Positions 46,845 to 57,985 of a stretch of DNA of 64,000 nt are shown one piece after another. The notes below the pieces were generated by a model. It saw nothing but the letters and a program-made list of their open reading frames with translations. It searched no databases and had not been told where the DNA came from. The stretch spans positions 42,041,611 through 42,105,610 of the forward strand of contig NC_080558.1 in NCBI RefSeq assembly GCF_030253575.1, in the 5' to 3' direction. The first letter of the stretch is position 1; each line of letters starts with the position of its first letter. The translations under genes were made by a program, and so were the position numbers. The stretch is from Rhododendron vialii. Lineage: Eukaryota > Streptophyta > Magnoliopsida > Ericales > Ericaceae.

Positions 46845-47278
46845 TTAGGTGGTGTTTTCCCAACTCTCCACAAGATCTTGGTCAAGAATCCTGGTTGAAA
46901 TAGCTGCCGCAAGTGATGTAGTGAAACTGGAATTTCTCGTCAGGGAATCAGCCATTTTTTCAACCAAAAGCTGTTGAAATGCCGACGTATCGATCCCGTG
47001 CCGAATAAAATCGGGCATTGGGCTCGGGTTTGGTCTCGGGCTCGAAGAGGTTGTATAGTTCGGGCTGGAGACCGAAAAAGGAATCATGCTAGCTAACTGG
47101 TTGAATCCCAAAGGCATCTCGGCTTGAAAATTGGGTTGGATGTGGTTGTGCTCTCCTTCATAGATTACTACTACCAGTGATGGATCTTCCACACTTCTCT
47201 GCACCTAAACATACACATGAGAGAAAGCAAAAAACAACCAAAGCAAATCAGTATCTGTGTTTCTATTGCTAGATGGTA

Positions 47279-47334
<56 letters not shown>

Positions 47335-49579
47335 TGGGTGATCACCTTCTTTTTAACAGGGCAATTTGGTGCAAAGGAGCACTTGTAGTAAGCTCTAGGA
47401 GAAGGGTTATCTCTAGTGACCTTTTGGCCATATTTTCTCCATTGATATCCGTCCTTTACTGCCTGCAATACAAACACAAAAGGACGCAAAGGGTTCTCAG
47501 TACTTTGAATGTTGCTCATTCAAACATTCGATTGAGGAGAAATGTTTTTAAGTTTCCGTAATTAGGATGTTTAGAGTTTCGCGCGCCCTGACTAATATCG
47601 TGTACATGGAGTCCCTCGTCCCATATATTCAGAAAATTATCAGGCCTAAGCTACGGCGACTACCTCAAGGTTGAGTGAAGAACAGGGCCGATCCTAACTT
47701 CTTGAGGGCTTGAAGTGAATATTAAAGATAATTTTTTATTGAACTATCATAGAGGTACCAAAATAGGAGTGACCCCTAAAATTAGCAAATTTTCAATGGT
47801 CTAAAGTGGTCGCACCTTGAGCTTTAGCTCAAGGCTGGCTCTTGCGAAGAATGAAATATCATTGATCGTGGTCCAACTTTTGAGGTTCAAACTTTACGAT
47901 CTCCCATGTGTGAAATATAGGGTCTTGCCAACTCTTGAAAAAAAAACCCAGTTAGATGACAGAGAGATCATTTCATCACAAAAAATGCTATTCTTCAAGA
48001 ACCTCTACATAACACTGAATCCGAATTCTGAATTAGTCATTCTTGAAACAGCACTTCACTGAGAAGATCATACTAGTACTCAAATTTGTCACAACATTCT
48101 TTTGTCAAAGTTGCATACCATATTTCAAGTTTTCTGGTACTAGTTATATATCCGGTCCAGTGGATCGACTAATCCGGGAGAACAATCCCACCGTCTCTTA
48201 TAGGGTGTCCATTAAAGGCCGGGCAAAACTCCGTATGCACTGGACCACTGGTGATCAAACACTTGTGGAAGTCGATTCCCCGCCGATCGAAAAGCTTTCT
48301 GAGAGCCCTAGTTTGCAGGTAACTACCATGGCGCCAACCCCGTATAAGGCTAACATGTTTAGTTTACTTTTTAAGTGAAAGCTCTCTGAAACTATATTTT
48401 GTTTGTTGTTGGAACTTACTAGGGTTGTATCAGAAGGAGGAGTCTTTGCATAAACCTTGGAAACATTGCTGATAGTTTTTATAATCTCCCTTGGCCTCTT
48501 ACAACAACCAGCTCCACCACCACAACCAATATTATCTGCACCACATGAGCTGCTGATCTCATGAGTACTAGTGTTTCCAATTCCCAAATCCTCACCTCCT
48601 GACCCCTTTCTCTTCTTTGAAGATTTGGAATTACTGTCGTCTTCCGAAATCAAATCCGCGGACTGGGTGCCGCCTTTCAGGGAATTGTTGTAATTTTCGC
48701 AGACGAAAATCAGCATTTCGGTTAGCTTCTTGTTTTCGCTTCTCGTCCTCTTTAGTTCTTCCATCAGGACAGTCTCCTGTTTTATGCCAGGAAAAAAGAG
48801 ATCAGAGAAGACTTTGATTTAGTACTTGCAAACAATATTGATTAGAAACTTGTAGGAAATCAGGAGAATTGTATAATTTTAGTACTGATCCTCATCTAAT
48901 AGAGGAGGAGGAGGAAAGTGATTAATCTGTCTAGTTTGGTACTGTACTAAAACAATAGAAAGAAAAGCTGATAAACAAACTAAGCTAACTCGAATTCGAG
49001 TTCATATTTGGGTCGTTAAAAACTTGTTTCATGCGGTTTGTTATATAAAATAAACTAACCTTGAATATTTTGAAGCTCGTTAACCCGGCCAGCAAACCAA
49101 GTTACTATTCGGCTCGATAAGATCGTGTTTAAAAAATTTAAGCTTCTTTGAAATTTAGTTTCAATCAGCTTGATTAAAACCAGTTGAAAATCAGGTTGCC
49201 TGATAAACAAAGCAAGCTTGAACAACCCATTGCTCGGCTCGTTTATCGACCCTAATTAAGGTACTTAAATTAATTAGTCAAAGAATATCATTCACTTGCC
49301 TCATTCTTCATTGGTATTCTGCTTTCTGAACCAACCACATCACCTTGGAACTCTCTCTCCTGATTGCAACAAAAGAGTAAGGAAAAGTAAGTATAACAAA
49401 AAGAAAAACTAATGCTTAATTAACTGCTAAAGTCGTTGAATTAGCAATTAATTAAAGCAAGCAAACAAAAAATAACTTGAGGAAATACTATTATATACCT
49501 TATTAAATTCGTGCTCATCAATAATGTCGTCCTCTTGAGGGTTAATGTTGAGGTTAAGGCTGAGAATTGTATCGCCCAT
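46845..49579 (-). CDS. Group IIa WRKY transcription factor, five exons
   Basis: A nuclear DNA-binding protein that recognises W-boxes (TTGAC). Group IIa members (Arabidopsis WRKY18/40/60) regulate defence and ABA responses. Minus-strand exons: 49579-49499, 49359-49300, 48776-48420, 47462-47346, 47204-46845, in phase and giving 324 residues. The start [14 protein letters not shown] resembles IIa N-termini. A leucine-zipper-like stretch ([19 protein letters not shown]) follows at about residues 50-70, then KKRK. The WRKY domain has WRKYGQK and the zinc ligands C-X5-C (CSFAPNC) and HNH, with the group's intron after VKKK. The ending [14 protein letters not shown]...AALAAAIS-type segment is typical of IIa. 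Intron 2 uses a GC donor (GAG|GCAAGT). No lesion was found. CSFAP and VEDPSL are closer to WRKY18/60 than to WRKY40, but orthology is not assigned. Confidence 0.93.
47286..47331. repeat. GA/TC microsatellite in WRKY intron 4
   Basis: About 22 uninterrupted GA units (TC on the gene's strand) lie within the 141-bp intron between the two WRKY-domain exons, some 15 bp from the donor. Length changes here would alter the pyrimidine content of the intron. Confidence 0.92.
47683..47844. mobile_element. Small hAT-like MITE in WRKY intron 3
   Basis: It begins CAGGGCCGATCC and ends with the complement of CAAGAGCCAGCC. It shares its right half (GTCGCACC..TTGAGCTTTAGCT..GGCTCT) and general layout with the element at 49609-49778, in the same orientation. 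The flanks (GTGAAGAA, CGAAGAAT) are only partly alike, so the duplication is eroded. Confidence 0.65.
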
Positions 49580-49608
49580 TTGAAAATCCAATCGTTCACC
49601 AAAAACTA

Positions 49609-49778
49609 CAGAGCCAGTCGCCCTGATTTTCTGGGGGCCTAAATCGAAGATGAACGATGAAATTCTGTTTTGTTGGACTATTATAAGGGATGTTAAAGTA
49701 TGAAGGGCTCCTAAAATTTGTATTTTTCGGGAGTCTAAAGGGGGCGACACCCCAAGCTCTAGCTAAGGACCGGCTCTA
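49609..49778. mobile_element. Small hAT-like MITE in the WRKY leader
   Basis: The ends are CAGAGCCAG and CCGGCTCTA, near inverted repeats, bordered by CCAAAAAC and CCAAAAAA, an 8-bp duplication with one mismatch. Its inner edge is about 30 bp upstream of the proposed WRKY start codon, so it lies in the 5' untranslated region or core promoter. The upstream open frame that joins the WRKY start is MITE sequence, which is why the start at 49579 was preferred. Confidence 0.7.
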
Positions 49779-49899
49779 CCAAAAAAATTTAAAAAAAAAT
49801 AACACCACCAGATACTCTATGCAATTGAATAGTACGTTGCACCACTTGGTATGTTTTTCTATTCAATGAAGAAGGAAAGCCAAGAATGGTCAGATACTT

Positions 49900-49910
49900 A
49901 TAGAGAGAGC

Positions 49911-49942
<32 letters not shown>
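49900..49942. repeat. GA microsatellite in the WRKY upstream region
   Basis: A GA run with one interruption (GCTA), about 330-360 bp upstream of the start codon. On the gene's strand it is a CT tract, a common plant core-promoter feature. Confidence 0.8.
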
Positions 49943-49944
<2 letters not shown>

Positions 49945-50029
49945 TGGTTCAGGAAAGTGCCAAGAAATTGAGGTTCCGTAAATCACCAACTACTAGTATA
50001 TCCTAATACGTTACACGTGAATCGGTCAG

Positions 50030-50035
50030 TTGACT
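50030..50035 (+). promoter_or_regulatory. Single W-box upstream of the WRKY gene
   Basis: TTGACT lies about 450 bp upstream of the start codon. WRKY genes are often controlled through W-boxes by other WRKYs or by themselves. One copy alone is weak evidence. Confidence 0.3.
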
Positions 50036-50624
50036 TTAATTGTTTTGGTTTACCTTAAAGTTTTGGCTTTTATAAATGTTTTGTTTCATTTTGGGTTAGT
50101 TTTTTGGTGTTGGGCATCGGCTTTGGTTATTGGGTTTTAGGGTATTTGTTGGCTCCTTACCGACACGTTTCACGTGTTTTTTCTTTTTTTTTTTTTATTT
50201 TTTATAAAAAAAATGAGGTGATCAGTGGTGATAGGTTGAACTTATTTTCTTTGTATTACGCTCCCTGCTACGGGCTTCTTTTTGTATCATTATTATTAAT
50301 GATAGGAGAACCTTTTTTGCTGATTAAAAAACAATCCTAAAAAAAGTTAATCAAAAGTTTAAAAAAAGGATGACCACATAAAATATGTCGAGCGTGGAAC
50401 TGTATCCGTTTTGGGTCTCGAGAGCCAACCCTTTAAAAGAGAAAGTTTGAAGGTGAGGAGGACCGTGCGGGGAAGTTTTAAAGTTTTTTTTGTTTGTTAA
50501 GTTTGAAAACCAATATTTGAGAAGGTGGATAAATATTGGGTATGGTAAATTTTTATAGAAGAAAAACAATATGGCACGGGCTAACTGCACGAGAGAGAGG
50601 GGAGGCGGGCGGCTGCTGTCCCCT

Positions 50625-51000
50625 TGGGGCAGCAGCGCACTGCTGTGCCCGAATTCTGAGTCCACTTCGGTCTCGCTCCGATGATCGGAAGCGTTCACTT
50701 CGTAGAGCTCGTCGAGTAGAACAACTATGCAGAAAATCAGTTTAATTGGATATCATTAAGTTCCTGATTGGAACCTTTTTATCTTGAAAAGAATGGATCC
50801 AAAACACTGGATCAAATCCGCTGTAACCCATGGACCGAGAGTTATATGGGTTCCGATCAGGTACTTAATGATATCCAATTAAGCTGATTTTTTCACATAG
50901 TTGTTCTACCCGACGAGCTCTACGAAGTGAACGCTTCCGATCATTGGAGCGAGAGCAAAGTGGATCCAGAATTCGGGCACAGTAGCGCGCTGCTCTCCCC
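50625..51000. mobile_element. Foldback element
   Basis: The arms at about 50625-50768 and 50861-51000 are near-perfect reverse complements (landmarks GGGCAGCAGCGC, CCCGAATTCT, CGGAAGCGTTCACTTCGTAG, GATATCATTAAGT). The 90-bp centre also partly pairs (GGAACC/GGTTCC region). GA runs border both sides. No coding content. Confidence 0.88.
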
Positions 51001-51512
51001 CAGAGAGAGAGAGAGAGAGATTTTGATATTTTCCAACTTTCAGTAGAGAGAGAGAGAGTCAGAGAGAGCAGGATATTTTGATATTTTCCAACTCTGAGTA
51101 TTGAGTCATTGATCATGACGACTCCAACATTACGTGGATGTGCTGAACTTAGAGGAGCAGTGGGCAAGTGGTCCTGTGACGTAGCCTGAAATTAACGATA
51201 GTGAGAACATTTTTAAATACGCTTGAACGAGAAATAAATTGTGATAAGCAATACCAAAATAACAAAAGAATGCTTGTGCTAAAAGTAATAACAAAGCTTA
51301 CATATTTACTAAGAAAGATAGTAATTTCATAAATTATCAAACAAATTAAAGTTGTTTGAATTATTTCAGAGATCTAATCTAAGAGTTGTTAGATACACAA
51401 TAACTAAAATGTCCATATTAAACAATTTTGATCTAGTTGGAAACAATATACTACTATATTTTTTTCCAATTTTTATCTCTAAACCTCCAAATCTGTCTTG
51501 CGTTGTCGGTTC

Positions 51513-52259
51513 TGTTAAGGAAATAGAATCCTACATTGCTTAGAAGTGGAATGAGTGATCACTTAATAACATCTGGGACCTCTCTACTCATTGTCAATTA
51601 GCTTTGAGATTGATATAAAGTTTCTTCAAAACTAATTGGCAATGAGTGAAGAGGTCCCAAATGTTATTAAGTGATCACCCATTCCACTCCCAAGCAATGT
51701 GGGACTTTATTACCTTAACATCCCCCCTCACGTGTAGCCGCGTTTGAAGTCTGTCACGTGTGGTTACTTTTGGGTCTTATTATCGTGTAGCCTTTTTGCT
51801 AGTCTGTCATCGTGGAGTGTGGATTGTAAATTTTCAAAATGTGAGGTGGAACGAGCCCTGCTCTAATATCATGTAGAAACTTTATATCCATTTCAAATCC
51901 AATCGACAATGAGTGGAGAGATTCTAAATGTTATTAAGTAACTCCATTCATTGCCAATTGACTTTAAGATGGATATAAAGTTTCTTCATAGTATCAAAGC
52001 AAAGCTCATTCCACCCCACATTTTAAAATTTTTTTACAATTCATGCCCCATGATGACAGACCAGCAAAAAAAGACTGCACGATGATAGGACCCAAAAGTG
52101 GCCACACGTGTCAGACCTCAAATGCAATTGCACGTGAGGGGGGTGTTAAAGAAATAGAATTCCATATTGCTTAGAAGTGAAATGGGTGATCATTTAATAA
52201 CATCTGGGATCTCTCCACTCATTACCAATTGACTTTAAGATGGATATAAAGTTTCTTCA
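51513..52259. mobile_element. TRIM cluster with opposed copies
   Basis: A short LTR of about 117 bp (TGTTAAGGAAATAG...GTTTCTTCA) occurs at 51513-51629 and 52143-52259 on the plus strand, with inverted partial copies between (51632-51720 and about 51875-51950). A minus-oriented internal stretch (51721-51870) ends in 'gctctaatatcatg', the complement of a Met-type primer site. A plus-oriented stretch starts with TAGTATCAAAGC at about 51988 and ends in a GAGGGGGG purine tract before the last LTR. Outer flanks GGTTC and TGTTC match at 4 of 5. Two TRIMs appear to have inserted or recombined head to head. Confidence 0.75.
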
Positions 52260-52445
52260 TGTTCTATTAACAAAGACAAGAAAACAAGACTACTTTCAAA
52301 ATTGTAAATAACTAATAAAATTGTCCGGAGTAGTATAATGCATATAACCCATGATTTTGCCACTTCTGAATTTCGACATTATGCTTTGGGAGAATTTCAA
52401 ATGGTAAGCAGCGGCTATATTTTTTTTCTTCATTAATTAGACTTC

Positions 52446-53451
52446 CACTACTACAATAATCACAAAAGATGACAGTTTAAAAGTGTCATTAAACATGAAA
52501 GATGACAGTTTTAAAACTGTCATTTATGGAGCTATCATTAAAAGTTTGAAACTTAAAATAACGGTTTGAAACTGTCATTAATATCTATAAAGATGACGCT
52601 TTATGAACGTAATTGAAGGTAAAAGATGACAGTTGTAAAACGTCATTAAAGTGCTTTAAAGCCGTTATCTTTTGTAACGACCCGCTCCCGCTCTACATAA
52701 TATTGTCTGCTTTGAATACCAAACCCCATCAAACCTTTCAGTGAGGTCATCCATCCCAGGATTACTCCAGTGCAGGCACGCTTAACTATGAAGTTTCAAT
52801 TGATTTTGGCACCCTCATAGCTTTAAAAGCCCTTGTACAAGATAGGATGACGATATATTTTTTGTAGCACACAACTTATACTTTACCAAGAGATATGGGA
52901 CTACCCTCGATTGACCCTTTAGTTCACCGATCAGACAGCCCCTCGCACAGGTCTCAACTGCCCTCAGGCCGGTTGACTACTACCTAAAACTCCCCAGGGG
53001 CAGAGCGTCACAATCTCCCCCACTTAGAAACACACGTCCTCGTATGGGGTCGAGATTCTGTCTCACATTTCTGATTGGTACATGGTCTGATAACATATGT
53101 AACGACCTGCTCCCGATTTGAGACTTCAAAGCAATGACGTTCATAGGTGACGCCGTTTTTTTCAAAAAAAAAAAAATTATTCTTCAATGTCACTTATAAG
53201 GAGAAACCGACATTAAAAATAAAGAATAGTTATGTCACTATTTTACAAAGTGACATCATAAATATATTAGATCACAGTTTAGGAGAAACTGACATTAAAA
53301 AGAAAGAATAGTTATGTCACTATTTTAGAAAGTGACATCATAAATATATTATATTACAGTTTTTTAGATGACTGACATTATTTATCTATTGCAATCTTTT
53401 TAATTACGATTTTTTCAAAAACTGACATCTTTTAACAATATTGTAGTAGTG
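52446..53451. mobile_element. CACTA-type MITE
   Basis: The ends are CACTACTACAATA and TATTGTAGTAGTG, with a 3-bp duplication TTC on each side, the hallmark of CACTA (En/Spm) elements. Subterminal repeats of the form GATGACAGTTT...AAACTGTCATT recur at both ends in both orientations (about 52470-52670 and 53170-53430). No transposase is present. A Cassandra-like element is nested in the middle. Confidence 0.9.
52673..53150 (-). mobile_element. Cassandra-like TRIM carrying 5S rRNA sequence
   Basis: A 340-bp LTR (52673-53012, TGTAACGACC...CGTCACA on the plus strand) contains at about 52743-52795 the complement of the 5S rRNA internal promoter region (GGTCATCCATCC and GCACGCTTAACT). The element therefore runs on the minus strand. 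Next to it are a CCCCCACTTAG tract (complement of the polypurine tract) and 'tggtctgataaca' (complement of a degraded Met-tRNA primer site). A second LTR starts at 53098 with TGTAACGACC but is cut short by about 53150. It is nested in the CACTA MITE. Confidence 0.82.
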
Positions 53452-53683
53452 TTCTCATTTTGTGTAGTGAAATTGTTGTAATAAATAAATAAGATAAATT
53501 AGTAACTGTTAAATAATTATTTGTTATGTGCTTAATCCATTAATTAAAATAAAGTACATAAGTGAGTAAGTTGCAAAACATTTTCCTCAAATTTGTATCT
53601 TAAGCTCAACCCAATCATTTACTCAAACCTACATTAGATTGAATTTTAGTCAAATCAAGGGAGACTCAAGTTTAATTTTACTC

Positions 53684-53832
53684 GTGCAAGAGGAGTGGAG
53701 TGTAGTTGGTGCCTCCCTTATACTCTTATGCACATGGACAGGGTTCAATTCCCGTAAGTACCCATCCTACTCCCCAAATCCTCTATGATATAGTAGATTA
53801 GGATTAGGATTAACGAATGACAAAAAAAAAAA
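53684..53832 (+). mobile_element. tRNA-derived SINE
   Basis: 149 bp flanked by a perfect 16-bp duplication AAGTTTAATTTTACTC (53668-53683 and 53833-53848). It has a box A-like TAGTTGGTGCC and a box B-like GGTTCAATTCC spaced as in tRNA promoters, and ends in a poly(A) tract. All features of a plant SINE copied by LINE machinery are present. Confidence 0.9.
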
Positions 53833-53899
53833 AAGTTTAATTTTACTCAAAGTTTTGAAGGCTATTTCCTCTTTTAAATTTACAACTATGTAATTTATT

Positions 53900-54083
53900 T
53901 TTATTTTTTTTTGCCATAGTTTATACATCAGTGAGGGCTAGCGAGATGTTAGTATGTTAGTCTACGGGAGTTCAGAGGCTATCCATAGCCTTGAACTCCA
54001 AACTTGCTCCCCGTGAGGCTCGAACACTAGCCACCACTAAGAAAACACATAAACAAACCAACTTAACTAAGCTTAGTTTCTCA
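53900..54083 (-). mobile_element. Probable second SINE, minus strand
   Basis: A T-rich edge at about 53898-53922 would be its poly(A) tail. On the minus strand GTGTTCGAGCCTCACG is a box B-like motif. The flanks ACAACTATGTAATT and ACAACTACATAATT match apart from two bases. Box A is weak, so the call is less sure than for the SINE 70 bp to the left. Confidence 0.6.
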
Positions 54084-54331
54084 CAACTACATAATTATCG
54101 AAGCTTTGCTTAGTTTTTTGCTTAGATTTGAGTTTACCCATTGCTTCATATTTACTAATTGAGTAGACTCATATAAATTATATGACAATTAATCTTTTTC
54201 AAAGTATTTTTACAACTTGTATTAGCAAAATTAGTATTGCCTTCAATGTGAGATATTATTCAATGCTCCTAGGCAGTGTTATGTGGTGCCTCAGGCCCTC
54301 TGCAGACAATTACATGGGATTCATATTCTTA

Positions 54332-55110
54332 GAGCATCTACAGTGGCATAATTAAAACAAAAAGGTTTATAAGGTTAGCAACATTTGCTTAAAAAGAGCT
54401 CACATTGGAATAAAAAGAGTTCACATTGGAATAACCAAACTTAGAAATATCTTAGTAACTCATCAAATTTTGGCCATTGGATAATCAAAACTATTAACCT
54501 TTTGCCAATAATCAAATTTAATTGTTTTTACATTTTCTCAATCAAGTACACCATCATTACACAAAAACCTTCGTTCTTCCATTTTCAACATGTTTATAGC
54601 AAAAATACTTTTAAAAATAGTTTTTATTTTTTTGCAAAAATAGTTTTTTCACACATTTTTTTAATTAAAACTGTTTTTCCCAAAAAAAAATTTTAAACAG
54701 TTTTATTTGAAAACAGTTTTTTTATTAAAACTTTTTTTTTCAAAAACTGTTCTTTTGAAAAAACTGTTCTTTTGAAAAAAAAAAAACTTTTTCTATTCAA
54801 AAATTATTATTTTCAACTTTTTCCCGAAAACTGTTTTTTTTAATCAAAGTTTTCAAAAAACTATTTTCTCTTTTTCTAATAAATTATTTTTATTAGTTTG
54901 AAAACTATTTTAAAAAAATTATTTTCTGTGTCACAATTTCTAGATTTTTATAAGTTAAAAAGGTAATGTGACAAGTTTTGGTTATTTAATTTTGATTGTA
55001 CTATTTTGGACCTCTACATTGCTAACCTTAGCAACCCCTTAAATGGATAACCAAAAGATGATGTGACAATTTTTGATTATCCACTTTTGATTATTCTACT
55101 GTGGATACTC
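54332..55110. mobile_element. Harbinger/Tourist-like MITE
   Basis: The ends GAGCATCTACAGTGG (left) and the complement of GAGTATCCACAGTAG (right) are flanked by TTA, the target preference of PIF/Harbinger elements. The interior is extremely A/T-rich with long 'aaaactgtttt' palindromic runs (54600-54930). It is related in ends and motif (CAACATT, CACATTG, ATAACCAAA) to the element at 15637-16727. Confidence 0.82.
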
Positions 55111-56280
55111 TTAGGCTCTGCTCTTCATAAATTAAAGTTTTGGTTTTTCATTTATCTTTTTTGAATTTTTGGTAGATTCACGTTATACTATTGGGATTAT
55201 TCATTTATCTTGACAAGAGGAGACTTAAAAGTATAAAAGTAGGATGGGAAAAAAATCACTAAAGACAAGCAAAAAATTTAGTGCCAAACAACTAGTATTT
55301 TTTGTCTTTAATGTCGTTTTATAGGAATATTTTTCAAACTTTGATCAACATTTTTTATACTTTTCTGAGACCCCTCATCAAGACGAATAAATAATCTCAA
55401 AAATTGAAACAAAAAAAAAAGTACCAAAGAAAATCCCAGACCAAAAAGTTGGGCATAAATAATTTTACAGAATATATATGATGATAGAGAGTTTTAGGTA
55501 GTACCAAGTTGCATAAGCTAATTGCTTCGTTTGCGTCAATATATCGAAATATGATCACCCTAAGAGTAGGGTAAATACGTCATTTAAAGCATAATAAGCA
55601 TAATAATCCGAAAGACCGGGATCGTACCCAAGGGAATAACTAATACGGCTTGGATGAATTTGTAGATGTAAGCAAGGTTTTCGGCTTTTAAACAGCCAAG
55701 TTTGTTTTACTTTATGCGGTGAAAATTAAAAGGCTAAATTAAACGGCGAATTAACTAGAATAAAAAGCTGGCTAGGTCTAGAAGATCCTAACACTCACGA
55801 CTCAAGCCAAATCACTCTTCTCATCTCATTACTCGATTTGAGATACACAACCAAAGTTCTCAACCCGAAAGATACATGGTTCGATTACCAAGCTAGCTCT
55901 AAAATTCATTTGGCAAACACTTCGAGCGACAGAGCTTCAAGCATCATGTGTGGCAAGTATGTTGACTAAATATATCCATAAAGGGAGAAGAGATGTATTT
56001 ATACTAAAACACCTTTCCCACTCTAAAAATATCCAAAAATATTTCAAAAGTGACAAGGATGCTTCAAAAGGAAAGTTGAAAAAGCAAGCAAAAAACGTGA
56101 AAATTTCTTTAGGCAGTACAGGTACTGGCCAACTCCTAGTATCGGTACTGGGTCTTCAAAATGCTGGAAAAACACAGTTTCTGCCAAGTGGGTACTGGTA
56201 CTGGTTTTTTCCCAGTACCGGTACTAGGTCTCCAGAAATTTGATTTTGGCCTCAGCTTCAGCAAGCAACGCCTAGCAGCT
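55111..56280. other. Repeat-derived sequence, no gene
   Basis: AT-rich. From about 55540 it reads like the flank of a dispersed repeat ('acccaagggaataactaata', 'gatacatggttcgattacca'). GGTACTGG/CCAGTACC palindromic motifs cluster at 56110-56230. The 97-residue ORF at 55950-56243 crosses these motifs and has no coding support. Confidence 0.5.
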
Positions 56281-56282
56281 TT

Positions 56283-57985
56283 ACAACTCCTCAGCATCTT
56301 ATTTTCATTCTCTAAACTTAAGTAAAGACTACATTTTAAACATTTATTTTACCTTTTTTTTACGTTAATTTATTTAATGAAAATAAGAAAGTACCTCCCA
56401 TTTGAAAACAATGACATTACCAGAATTTCAAGATTCTAATTAAATCAAAATGTCAACCCCCACTTTTAGTATAAAATAAAAAATTGCACATTTTTCTCAA
56501 GAGAAAATGGCTCAAAACATGACTTTACTCTTCAAATAAAACATTGCAACTTTGTAGTTACTTTTAAAAAAATTCAAAGATTAATTACCGCTATTTTTAA
56601 TTTCGAAAATCGATACTTTTTCAGAAAGTCATTTTTTCATACTTAGACAAATTTTAAGGGGCCGACAGGGTCTTTGAGTACTTGGAAGCACTTGGGTCAT
56701 CCATGGCGTTGATATGCGCCTTATTCACACGAATTACCTGAAACAGAAGTTAAATATCGCTATTAAAGCTAAATAAACACAAGTTAAAACAACATAAAAT
56801 GGGACTAGTCGCACCAAATATCTACAATATTGGGTGCTCATCATAGGCTTGCTCTTGCCTACACATGATTAAGGAGGTTAATACCTTAGCAATTTGACAA
56901 ACAAATCCGAACTACACATCGATTTTCGAACTAAAAATTTAAATTTTATGATGAGAAAAACAAATTTAACTCAAGCCATGAGATGCTAATTACCCCATGA
57001 CCTAACCTTGAAAAACTACTCACTCATATCTAGAGAGATAAAAGCAAGCAAAAATCTAGCTAACATATTGAAATAGCAAAGCATGAAATAAATTAGAGAT
57101 TATGATAGATCGGAAGCGTAGTTATAACTTTAATGAAGGCGAAAATAACAAGACTAAATTATCTAAGGCAGAAAATTAAAGATTCAAAGTTGGAAAAAAT
57201 GAAGAACGATGAAGAACAATTTAAAAAGTAATTCAAATCCTATTCTAGATCTAAAAATGGGTACATTTTTGTCCAAATCGTGTAATGGTTACATAACGGG
57301 GTATTTATACCGTTCCTGTTTTGCGCACAAAATATCCCAAAGATGCTCTAAAAATTCTGCTCCGAAGGCCCTAGGTATTGATACCTCACATTCCTTGGTG
57401 TTGATACCGAACTCGCTATTTGCTGTTGCTAAACCGCTCGGAACCGATACCTCACATTCCATGGTACCGGTATCGAGGCCCTTAAGTGCCAACTTCACAG
57501 CTTTCAGCAGCTTTCACAGCACCCAACAGCTTTCATAACATCTTATTTTCATTCCTTAAACGTAAGCAAAGACTATATTTTAAAAACCTTTCTTTTACTT
57601 TAATTTATTTAATGAAAATAAGGAAGTACCCCCTATTTGAAAATAATGACATTTTTAGAATTTTGAGATTTCAATCCAATCAAAATGTTGACCCCCAGCT
57701 TTTAGTGTAAAACAAAAACAACACACTTTTCTATCGAAGAAATGACTCAAACTATGACATTGCTCTTCGAATAAAACCTTGCAAATTTGAAATTGCTCTT
57801 AGAAAAATTCAATGATCAATTACCGCTATTTTTTATCTCGAAAATCGATATTTTTTCGAAAAGTCATTTTTTCATACTTAGACAGATTTCAGGGGCCAAC
57901 AGGGTTTTCATTGGTTCCTCAGGTCCTCGGACGCACTCGGGCCACCCACGACGTTAAAGCATGCCTTATTCAAACGATTTACCTG
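56283..57985. repeat. Pair of diverged direct repeats about 1.25 kb apart
   Basis: About 450 bp at 56283-56735 (landmarks 'atcttattttcatt', 'tttatttaatgaaaataag', 'aatcaaaatgt', 'tttttcatacttagaca') recurs at 57533-57985 in the same orientation at perhaps 75-80% identity. Sequence just upstream of each has GGTACTGG-like or GGTATTGATACC-like motifs. These may be LTRs or units of an old tandem repeat. No TG...CA boundary or primer site could be fixed. Confidence 0.6.

Noticed and set aside
52743..52795. 5S rRNA gene
   Set aside because: Only the promoter half is recognisable, diverged, and embedded in an LTR with retroelement signals. It is TRIM cargo, not a ribosomal gene.
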